Source: Verrucomicrobia bacterium UBA1263
GTDB lineage: Bacteria; Verrucomicrobiota; Verrucomicrobiia; Limisphaerales; UBA1412
Direction of reading: 5' to 3'
Assembly (NCBI GenBank): GCA_002308515.1
Contig: DBVN01000094.1
Location: forward strand, 6,041-12,455
Length of the DNA stretch: 6,415 nt
Part shown: positions 1 to 4,879 of the stretch, one piece after another
Position numbering within the stretch: position 1 is the first letter of the stretch
How the letters are laid out: every line of letters starts with the position of its first letter
The notes under the pieces: generated by a model
The model's database searches: none
Told to the model about the DNA's origin: nothing
What the model saw: only the letters and a program-made list of their open reading frames with translations
Made by a program: the position numbers and the translations under genes

Positions 1-779
1 TGGCTGCCGCTATTCGCCCGGACACGGCACTTGTCTCGCTGATGTACGCGAATAATGAAACCGGGGTCATCTTTCCGATAGAGGAAGTGGGAAAGATATG
101 TAAGAAAGCCGGTGTGCTGTTTCATACAGACGCGGTCCAAACTCCGGGAAAATTAGAGATCGATGTTCAAAAACTAGGCGTTGATTTTCTTTCTCTTTCC
201 GCACATAAGCTGCATGCGCCTAAAGGGATCGGATTGCTTTACATAAAGCATCGCACACCTTTCCAGCCGTATGTGATGGGCGGCCATCAGGAGAATAAAC
301 GCCGCGCGGGTACGGAGAATGTTCCTTATATCGTTGGTTTTGGCAAAGCGGCGGAATTGAGTCTGGCCTCTATAAAAGAAGAAAAGACCCGTGTGAAAGA
401 ACTTCGTGACCGTTTGGAGCAGGGGATATTATCCGCGATCCCGTATACGCATTTGAATGGAAATAAGGATCTGCGTTTGCCCAACACCAGTAACATCACT
501 TTCAGTTATATTGAGGCAGAGGCTATTTTGATGCTGCTGGATCAGTTGGCTGTTTGTGCTTCCAGCGGATCGGCATGTACCACTGGTTCATTGGGCGCGT
601 CTCATGTTTTGAACGCGATGGGACTTTCACCCATGGAGGCCAGAGGAAGTGTCCGTTTCAGCTTGAGCCGCTACACGACAGCGGAGGATGTGGATCATGT
701 TTTGAAGCACTTGCCGGGGATCATTGCCAGACTGCGGACGATGTCGCCTTTGAATGAGATGCATCCCGATAATGTGTAA
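1..779 (+). CDS. Cysteine desulfurase, NifS/IscS family (5'-truncated by window edge)
   Basis: This PLP enzyme removes sulfur from L-cysteine as an enzyme-bound persulfide for Fe-S cluster and thio-cofactor assembly in the cytoplasm. The frame is open from position 3, ahead of the first ATG at 42, and the residues there (AAIRPDTALVSL then MYANNETG) belong to the family, so the gene is cut by the window rather than starting at 42. 258 codons are visible, and roughly 130-140 N-terminal residues of a 385-400 residue protein are missing. Visible hallmarks are the HTDAVQ cofactor-contact motif, the SAHK motif with the Schiff-base lysine at 207-209, the RRAGTEN motif, and the active-site loop SSGSACTTGS with catalytic Cys at 576-578. 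That loop is the class I (NifS/IscS) type rather than SufS. No scaffold gene follows, so NifS, IscS or another paralogue cannot be separated. Nothing looks broken. Family assignment is secure; the subtype is not. Confidence 0.95.
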   Translation, partial: AAAIRPDTALVSLMYANNETGVIFPIEEVGKICKKAGVLFHTDAVQTPGKLEIDVQKLGVDFLSLSAHKLHAPKGIGLLYIKHRTPFQPYVMGGHQENKRRAGTENVPYIVGFGKAAELSLASIKEEKTRVKELRDRLEQGILSAIPYTHLNGNKDLRLPNTSNITFSYIEAEAILMLLDQLAVCASSGSACTTGSLGASHVLNAMGLSPMEARGSVRFSLSRYTTAEDVDHVLKHLPGIIARLRTMSPLNEMHPDNV

Positions 780-804
780 ACTTTATTTTTTTCGGGCAGG
801 CCGG

Positions 805-833
805 TTGACGTTTAGGTAAGAGTGTGCTACTTT
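805..833 (+). promoter_or_regulatory. Sigma70-type promoter with extended -10, upstream of the PilZ-like gene
   Basis: The sequence shows TTGACG at 805-810, a 17-bp spacer, and TACTTT at 828-833 preceded by TGC, giving an extended -10 TGCTACTTT. The -35 matches consensus at five of six positions. Transcription would start near 840, leaving a leader of about 40 nt before the GTG at 880. The same extended -10 shape recurs at 4844-4852 and 6342-6350, which raises confidence. An inverted repeat covers the -10 (separate entry). Confidence 0.6.
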
Positions 834-838
834 TACCT
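814..838. promoter_or_regulatory. Candidate operator: inverted repeat AGGTAA-N13-TTACCT over the -10
   Basis: AGGTAA at 814-819 is perfectly repeated in inverse at 833-838. The 25-bp site begins inside the promoter spacer and encloses the extended -10. A protein bound here would block RNA polymerase, so repression is the natural reading. This is inference from position and symmetry; no regulator gene is visible and the half-site is not one I recognise. Confidence 0.3.
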
Positions 839-879
839 CTGGTGTTTGAGAGTGTGATTCTCTAAACATAGATGATATT

Positions 880-1194
880 GTGGCTCGGCTAGATAAATCA
901 TATTCATCTCCAGATTCAAATAATGAGGATGTAGTTACTCAATTATTGCCTGCGAATTCTTATAAGATTCATGAGGCTGGGTTAGAGTTTTTCTCCGAAA
1001 GAAAAGTGGAATTATACACGGAGATGCATTTGCAGGTGGAACATCCTGAAACAAAGAAAGTCGTGGACTTTAAAGGAGTAGTGGTCGGATGTACCGGTAA
1101 TAAGCAGCAAGGTTATCAAGTGTCTCTGGCTTATACCAATATCACAAAAGAAGTACAGTTTGCCCTTTACGAAATGTATTGGGCGCAAATGTAG
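880..1194 (+). CDS. Small PilZ-like domain protein, probably not binding c-di-GMP
   Basis: The 104-residue protein has the outline of a single PilZ beta-barrel: a turn with EAGLEFFSE (residues 32-40), then TEMHLQVEHP, VVDFKGVVVGC, GYQVSLAYTNIT and a final helix VQFALYEM. PilZ domains usually bind c-di-GMP through an RxxxR motif followed by (D/N)xSxxG. Here no RxxxR is present, and the second motif appears as KIHEAG with the serine replaced, so ligand binding is doubtful. The GTG start is chosen because the frame has no ATG or TTG upstream before the in-frame stop at 847-849. There is no Shine-Dalgarno. A six-codon out-of-frame ATG ORF (872-892) overlaps the start. It has its own promoter and terminator, so it appears monocistronic. 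No signal peptide or membrane segment is seen. A real gene is likely; the PilZ assignment is moderate. Confidence 0.72.
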   Translation: MARLDKSYSSPDSNNEDVVTQLLPANSYKIHEAGLEFFSERKVELYTEMHLQVEHPETKKVVDFKGVVVGCTGNKQQGYQVSLAYTNITKEVQFALYEMYWAQM

Positions 1195-1231
1195 TTTTTC
1201 CCTCTTATCATTCCGGGATTTGCAGAAAAAT

Positions 1232-1259
1232 AAAAAAACGGCCTCAAGGCCGCTTTTTT
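1232..1259. terminator. Bidirectional intrinsic terminator between convergent genes
   Basis: A perfect 5-bp stem CGGCC/GGCCG (1239-1243 with 1248-1252) closes a TCAA loop. Seven A residues (1232-1238) lie on its left and six T residues (1254-1259) on its right, so a U-tract follows the hairpin on either strand. It ends transcripts of the + gene at 880-1194 and of the minus-strand cluster finishing at 1284. Confidence 0.88.
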
Positions 1260-1283
1260 GTTTAATACATTATTCGTTATTTA

Positions 1284-1715
1284 CTACTTTTGAGGAGGCT
1301 GCTGCTTGGGCTGCTGTTTTTGCTGCACCAGAACAACAGGAACCGGGATGCGCAGTTTCATCACTTCATCGATCAAGATCTCGATCGTGTAGATGCCCTG
1401 TTCTTTAAATTCAACTTGTCCGAATACCGACACATTTGTGGTATTTTGTGCCGGGCTTTGAAGAGCGAATTTGAAAGCGCTCTTGCGCAGCACAGTTGTT
1501 CCATCCGGAGCGACCAGACGAACTTCCTGATTGAATTCACCAACGCCGGCAGTCCAGCGATTGAAGACACACAGTTTATAGGCGGCAATGGGAAGCTGGG
1601 GAACCCGAACTTCGGAGATGACGCCAACGATGATAAAATTGCCAGAAGATTCAACACGCACATCCTCACAGAGCAGGGATGCCTGTAAATCGGGCAAAAT
1701 ACGAGAAGCATTCAT
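1284..1715 (-). CDS. DUF6941-like uncharacterised protein
   Basis: A 143-residue protein of unknown function. Residues about 5-130 resemble the DUF6941 family as I remember it: a PDLQASLLCEDVR opening, then FIIVGVISEVRVPQLP, a central KLCVFNRW segment, VRLVAPDGTTVL, and a closing strand pattern IYTIEILIDEVMKLRIPVPVVLV. The alternating hydrophobic strands suggest a small all-beta, immunoglobulin-like sandwich. There is no signal peptide, so it is probably cytoplasmic. Residues 131-143 are a Gln/Pro/Lys tail built on a four-residue KQQP-like repeat. The ATG at 1713-1715 is the natural start, though no Shine-Dalgarno precedes it and the leader is almost all A/T. It lies 29 bp after folD on the same strand and is the last gene before the terminator. 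The family link is from memory; the gene call is strong. Confidence 0.82.
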   Translation of the reverse strand: MNASRILPDLQASLLCEDVRVESSGNFIIVGVISEVRVPQLPIAAYKLCVFNRWTAGVGEFNQEVRLVAPDGTTVLRKSAFKFALQSPAQNTTNVSVFGQVEFKEQGIYTIEILIDEVMKLRIPVPVVLVQQKQQPKQQPPQK

Positions 1716-1727
1716 ATTATTTTTTTT

Positions 1728-1756
1728 AGTTTATTGTTTAATTATTATTGTTTCAA
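1728..1756 (-). promoter_or_regulatory. Possible internal promoter before the DUF6941-like gene
   Basis: On the minus strand, TTGAAA (1751-1756) and TAAACT (1728-1733) are separated by exactly 17 bp. It overlaps the folD 3' end, and the predicted start would leave only a few leader bases before the ATG. The stretch is very A/T-rich, so a chance match is quite possible. If real, the last gene could be expressed apart from folD. Confidence 0.27.
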
Positions 1757-2635
1757 ATTTGCCATTTTAGCTGCACGAACAGTATTTTTCATCAGCATGG
1801 CGATAGTCATAGGCCCGACCCCGCCAGGGTTGGGTGTAATTTTACCGGCAATCGGTTGGACTGCGTTGAAATCCACATCACCTACAAGGCGATAGCCCTT
1901 AGGCGCGTTAGCGTCATTGATCCGATTGACTCCCACATCAATGACGGTTGCTCCGGGTTTGACCATGTCGGCTTTTACAAATTCCGCAACTCCAAGAGCT
2001 GCGATCAGGATATCCGCATCGCGGCAGATGGATCCTATATTGCGTGAACGAGAGTGACAAATCGTGACTGTGGCATTGGCGTGAGGACCTTTTTGCATCA
2101 GAATGGAAGCCATAGGCTTGCCAACGATGTTTCCTCTGCCGAGAATGACCACATTTGCGCCGTTGGTCTCAACACCTGAGCGGATGAGCAATTCATGGAT
2201 GCCGCCGGGAGTGCAGGGGACAAATCCATGAGTGTCACCCAGCAGTAACTTGCCCACATTGACAGGATGAAAACCATCCACATCTTTATCCGGAAGAACT
2301 GTTTCAAAGACTCTGGCCTGATCAATATGTTTGGGAAGGGGGGCTTGAACAAGTATCCCATGAACAGATCGATCCGCGTTGAGTTTATTTAAAAGAGTCA
2401 AAAGCTCGGCCTCAGAGGTAGATTCCGGGAGAATGTGAAGGATGGACTTGATGCCCAGCTTGGCAGCCATCTTTTCTTTCATTCCCACATATACTTTAGA
2501 AGCCGGGTCTTCACCGACCCGGACAAAGGCGACCGCCGGTTGGATTCCCTGCTTCAGCAGGGCTTCCACCTCACGAGCCGTTTCTTCGTGTATGGCGGCG
2601 GCAATGGCCTTCCCATCTATGAGGTTATCTATCAT
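1745..2635 (-). CDS. folD: Bifunctional methylenetetrahydrofolate dehydrogenase / methenyltetrahydrofolate cyclohydrolase
   Basis: FolD interconverts 5,10-methylene-THF and 10-formyl-THF in two cytoplasmic steps, usually with NADP, feeding purine synthesis and initiator-tRNA formylation. At 296 residues it is full length. Visible signatures are VRVGEDPASKVYVGMK with the active-site Tyr49-x3-Lys53 pair, DGILVQAPLP-type sequence with Gln97, PDKDVDGFHPVNVG (Asp120 corresponding to the E. coli substrate Asp), CTPGGI, the Rossmann loop GRGNIVGKP (166-174), and the C-terminal PNPGGVGPMT motif (268-277). The loop reads GRGNIVGKP where GRSNIVGKP is common, a tolerated variant. The ATG start is 4 bp past the stop of the upstream SH3b gene and has no Shine-Dalgarno, so translation may depend on coupling. 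All key residues are present and the gene looks functional. Confidence 0.98.
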   Translation of the reverse strand: MIDNLIDGKAIAAAIHEETAREVEALLKQGIQPAVAFVRVGEDPASKVYVGMKEKMAAKLGIKSILHILPESTSEAELLTLLNKLNADRSVHGILVQAPLPKHIDQARVFETVLPDKDVDGFHPVNVGKLLLGDTHGFVPCTPGGIHELLIRSGVETNGANVVILGRGNIVGKPMASILMQKGPHANATVTICHSRSRNIGSICRDADILIAALGVAEFVKADMVKPGATVIDVGVNRINDANAPKGYRLVGDVDFNAVQPIAGKITPNPGGVGPMTIAMLMKNTVRAAKMANLKQ

Positions 2636-2639
2636 TGAG

Positions 2640-3737
2640 TTATTGATTTCTCAACTCGATCGTTTTTACTGTCAGGAGCGGGTGATTCTTCCAGCGGGAA
2701 TCTATGGATTCAGGACCGGTGACTATCACTTTCTTGCCGGCATACGGTTTAAGAGAAATTTCATTGTCCTTGGTGATGTACAGGAAGTTCATCATCCTTC
2801 TATCATAGATATTGTACAGTGAATAAGGAGTTGGCGCTGCCGGACTTTCATTCAGACGGACGATTCCCTCACGCCGCGCGATCCGGATGCCGTCCGCAGT
2901 TATGGTGGTACCGGTAGTACTATTGGTCTGAGTGCTGACAGGAACTATCACGATCTGTTTTTTCTCCGTTTTTTCCGTGACTGCTTCTTCAGCCGGAGCT
3001 TCAGCTTCTTGAGCGGTATTCTTTTCCACGGCAGGTTGTTCCGCCGGTACCACAGGAGGTTGCGTTGTAATGGCAATAGTGACAGGAGTCGGTTCTTCTA
3101 TCTGGACTTCAACAACTTCCGGCGTTTCATTCACCGCCGGTTCTGTTTTGGGCTCTTCTTTCTTGACCGGTTTTGCCTCAGCAGCTTTTATAGTAACCGT
3201 GGAGGCGATTGTTTTTTCTGGCGCAGGGGGCTCAGGCTTTTCGACTTTAACCTCCGGAGCAGGGGATTTTTCAACAGGACCGGTCAATTGGATATAATCT
3301 TCTGCAATGTATCCAAAAGCCTCCGGACCTTCAACTTTTGTCCATTCGCCTTCTGTTCCCAGAATAGTGATCTTTTCGCCTTGTTTCAGTTGGCCTACTT
3401 TTTTGTAGTTTGTACCGGGGCCTTCTCTGAGGTTGAGGTTGGTTTTGGCTGTGCCATCCTCATTCAACAAATCACTTTTGATATAAACAGGAGCGGAATT
3501 CAGACGGACTTTGATCCAGCTTGCCGGCATACCTTCAATGGGAGGAGTAATTGTATCACGTTCGACCGCAATATATTTTGCTCCTTTCACAGCCTTTTCG
3601 ATAATGTCTGAATTGGTGGATATATCGGATCGCACATTTACCCGATCACCTGTTACAACGGCTCCCTGATCGGCTGAAACTGCAACTTGTCCCAGGATTG
3701 CCAGAGAGAGGATTATGGAATATCTCGTCACACTCAT
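2640..3737 (-). CDS. Secreted protein with two SH3b domains, long Pro/Glu linker and C-terminal conserved module
   Basis: The 365-residue protein starts with a Sec-type signal peptide (residues 1-22, hydrophobic SIILSLAILG, cleavage probably after VSA). Two bacterial SH3 (SH3b) domains follow: about 25-92 (VTGDRVNVRSD, ending VYIKSDLL) and about 96-152 (TNLNLREGPGTNYKKVGQL, GEWTKVEG, GYIAEDYIQL). Residues about 153-275 form a Pro/Glu/Lys/Ala/Val-rich linker, probably disordered. A folded C-terminal piece (about 279-362) contains IRIARREGIVRL, YSLYNIYD and LKPYAGKKVIVTG, a strand pattern suggesting a small beta-barrel. SH3b domains in secreted bacterial proteins often bind cell wall, so a periplasmic wall-associated role is plausible. 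No catalytic motif is visible. The ATG overlaps the rluB stop by 4 bp (ATGA), so the two are probably translationally coupled. Domain calls are good; the function is unknown. Confidence 0.9.
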   Translation of the reverse strand: MSVTRYSIILSLAILGQVAVSADQGAVVTGDRVNVRSDISTNSDIIEKAVKGAKYIAVERDTITPPIEGMPASWIKVRLNSAPVYIKSDLLNEDGTAKTNLNLREGPGTNYKKVGQLKQGEKITILGTEGEWTKVEGPEAFGYIAEDYIQLTGPVEKSPAPEVKVEKPEPPAPEKTIASTVTIKAAEAKPVKKEEPKTEPAVNETPEVVEVQIEEPTPVTIAITTQPPVVPAEQPAVEKNTAQEAEAPAEEAVTEKTEKKQIVIVPVSTQTNSTTGTTITADGIRIARREGIVRLNESPAAPTPYSLYNIYDRRMMNFLYITKDNEISLKPYAGKKVIVTGPESIDSRWKNHPLLTVKTIELRNQ

Positions 3738-4471
3738 GCGTTAAGTAAAAACTGTATTTCGGTTTTTGTCAATAACCGCCATTTGCCTAATGCTAATTTA
3801 TCTAATTTTACTGATCCTACCTGCACTCGACGAAGTACAAGAACGATCTGATCCAGTGAATCCAGGATACGCCGAATTTCTCTGTTTTTGCCTTCCCGAA
3901 GTGTGATCGTCAGGCAGGTGCGAGTGTTATTCGTGCGTAAGATCTTGACTGCTGAAGCCCTTAAAAAGTCACCTTCATGGTAAATGCCTTTGAGCATTTT
4001 TGAAATGGTTTCTTTTTTAATAGCTCCTTGAACTTCAACGTAATAAACTTTATCTACTCCGGATGAGGGATGTGTGATATGATTACACAACTCCCCATCG
4101 CTGGTTAACAGGATAAGTCCTTCTGAATCATAGTCTAACCTGCCAACAGGATAGACATGCTGCATTTCCGGAGGGAGAAAATCCAGCACAGTCGGACGTC
4201 CTTGGGGATCTTTACGGGTACAAACGACATCACGGGGTTTGTACAAGGCGATATAGAGTTTTCTGCGGGCTTTGACCTCAGCGCCATCCACGGTGACACG
4301 GTCTTCCAATGGAGAGACTTTTGTGCCCAAAGTAGTAATGCGGCGACCATTTACCGCCACACGTCCTTCAATGATCAGCTGTTCAGCTGCTCTCCGGGAA
4401 CAAACCCCGGCTTCAGAAAGAAATTTCTGGAGACGGATCAAAGATTGTTCTTCATTTGGAGAACGGTTCAC
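3734..4471 (-). CDS. rluB: rRNA pseudouridine synthase, RsuA/RluB family
   Basis: The enzyme isomerises a specific uridine in rRNA to pseudouridine; RluB acts at U2605 of E. coli 23S rRNA. An N-terminal S4 RNA-binding domain spans about 12-62 (IRLQKFLSEAGVCSRRAAEQ, GRVAVNGRR). The catalytic domain follows, with VYPVGRLDYDSEGLILLT carrying catalytic Asp113 in the GRLD motif, then HPSSGVDKVYYVEV and the late motif LREGKNREIRR (191-201). At 245 residues with S4 it fits RluB/RsuA, not the larger RluC/D group; RluB is favoured over RsuA, RluE and RluF by resemblance only. The start is GTG (4469-4471), immediately preceded by an in-frame TAG, so no longer form is possible. A TTG at residue 11 is an alternative, just before the S4 domain. 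An AGGAGG lies 21 nt upstream, unusually far. It follows the small basic protein gene by 75 bp and overlaps the SH3b gene by 4 bp. Confidence 0.93.
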   Translation of the reverse strand: MNRSPNEEQSLIRLQKFLSEAGVCSRRAAEQLIIEGRVAVNGRRITTLGTKVSPLEDRVTVDGAEVKARRKLYIALYKPRDVVCTRKDPQGRPTVLDFLPPEMQHVYPVGRLDYDSEGLILLTSDGELCNHITHPSSGVDKVYYVEVQGAIKKETISKMLKGIYHEGDFLRASAVKILRTNNTRTCLTITLREGKNREIRRILDSLDQIVLVLRRVQVGSVKLDKLALGKWRLLTKTEIQFLLNA

Positions 4472-4492
4472 CTAGAAAACAAAAAGGAAAAT

Positions 4493-4498
4493 CCTCCT
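4493..4498 (-). promoter_or_regulatory. AGGAGG Shine-Dalgarno-like site, distantly spaced from rluB
   Basis: A perfect AGGAGG is read on the minus strand here, but 21 nt separate it from the rluB GTG, well beyond the usual 5-10. Ten nt after it, a TTG opens a four-codon ORF (4468-4482) whose TGA overlaps the rluB GTG as GTGA. The site may act through that mini-ORF, through looping of the pyrimidine-rich spacer, or be inert. Confidence 0.35.
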
Positions 4499-4546
4499 CT
4501 TCAGAGTTGGATAATTCCTTAAATCACAGAAAACAAAATCAGCAGG

Positions 4547-4702
4547 TTAGGCGACGAACTTGGTTTTCTTCAGATTGAAAACCCGGTCTCCTTCACGCCA
4601 CTCTTTACGCTTCTTCAAAACCTCAACGCGTTCCTGACGTTTGAGAACGTTCCGTTTCGCGCCCAGGGAAGAAGCCCCTTTCAAACTATTATGCAATGAC
4701 AT
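4547..4702 (-). CDS. Small basic protein of the PVC-group family
   Basis: A 51-residue protein with about 9 Lys and 6 Arg against 5 acidic residues, opening MSLHNSLKGASSLGAKRNVL and ending REGDRVFNLKKTKFVA. From memory this matches the NCBI 'small basic protein' family (TIGR04137, number unverified) of Chlamydiae, Verrucomicrobia and Planctomycetes. Composition and size resemble a small ribosome-associated protein, but the function is not established to my knowledge. The start is the internal ATG at 4700-4702. The frame stays open up to an ATG at 4798, but that 32-residue extension is unlike the family and crosses a leader hairpin. No Shine-Dalgarno is visible before the chosen start. It is the first gene of the minus-strand cluster, 75 bp ahead of rluB, with no convincing terminator between, which fits a ribosome-related role. 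Confidence 0.88.
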   Translation of the reverse strand: MSLHNSLKGASSLGAKRNVLKRQERVEVLKKRKEWREGDRVFNLKKTKFVA

Positions 4703-4725
4703 AGCAAAAAATAAATTACACCACA

Positions 4726-4749
4726 GGCCAGCTCCTTCATGGAGAGGCC
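4726..4749 (-). promoter_or_regulatory. Leader hairpin upstream of the small basic protein gene
   Basis: GGCC (4726-4729) pairs with GGCC (4746-4749) and CTCC (4732-4735) with GGAG (4741-4744), separated by a small internal loop and closed by a 5-nt loop. On the minus strand the hairpin ends 23 nt before the ATG and is followed by a T-rich run just before the start. It could be an attenuator-like or mRNA-stabilising element, or a fold without function. No promoter for this cluster could be assigned confidently; TTGCAT and CAGAAT at a 16-bp spacing upstream are weak. Confidence 0.35.
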
Positions 4750-4822
4750 GACCTATTCTGCCAGAGATAAGAAAAAATGCAAATAGTTTTTGAGGCAATT
4801 CATTTATTTTTGAAGAAAAGGA

Positions 4823-4852
4823 TTGAATTAGCGGCTGTTGATTTGCTAGTTT
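4823..4852 (+). promoter_or_regulatory. Extended -10 promoter for the secreted propeller-like protein gene
   Basis: TTGAAT (4823-4828) is followed after 18 bp by TAGTTT (4847-4852), preceded by TGC to give an extended -10 TGCTAGTTT. It differs by one base from the extended -10 at 825-833. Transcription would begin near 4859, leaving a leader of about 20 nt before the ATG, nearly all of it an inverted repeat (next entry). Confidence 0.42.
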
Positions 4853-4856
4853 GCCC

Positions 4857-4876
4857 CTGTTAGTGACTATTAACAG
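4857..4876 (+). promoter_or_regulatory. Inverted repeat CTGTTA-N8-TAACAG between promoter and start codon
   Basis: Perfect 6-bp arms at 4857-4862 and 4871-4876. In RNA the stem could extend to 8 bp through a G-U and a U-A pair, closing on a GACU tetraloop. It ends 3 nt before the ATG and lies at the predicted transcription start. As DNA it could be an operator; as RNA it would be a 5'-terminal hairpin that protects the transcript or limits ribosome access. The sequence does not decide between these. Confidence 0.4.
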
Positions 4877-4879
4877 AGT

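Noticed and set aside
780..804. Intrinsic terminator for the cysteine desulfurase gene
   Set aside because: A T-run follows the stop codon, but no hairpin precedes it and no stem is followed by T residues on this strand.
1290..1688. 132-codon + strand frame opposite the DUF6941-like gene
   Set aside because: Its translation lacks a coherent domain pattern, and the opposite strand carries a recognisable family with a good start and a terminator behind it.
3009..3611. 200-codon + strand frame opposite the SH3b gene
   Set aside because: It is a Phe/Arg/Cys-rich shadow of the Glu/Lys/Pro-rich linker and SH3b domains on the minus strand.
4483..4497. Terminator between the small basic protein gene and rluB (AGGA-TTT-TCCT plus T-run on the minus strand)
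   Set aside because: The stem is only 4 bp and A/T-rich with a 3-nt loop; it is too weak, and it overlaps the AGGAGG site.
4157..4522. 121-codon + strand frame opposite rluB
   Set aside because: It is antisense to the conserved S4 and catalytic domains, with no promoter, start signal or recognisable protein.
4703..4798. 32-residue N-terminal extension of the small basic protein
   Set aside because: The extension is hydrophobic and Cys/Trp-containing, unlike the family, and runs through a leader hairpin. The internal ATG gives the family's usual length.
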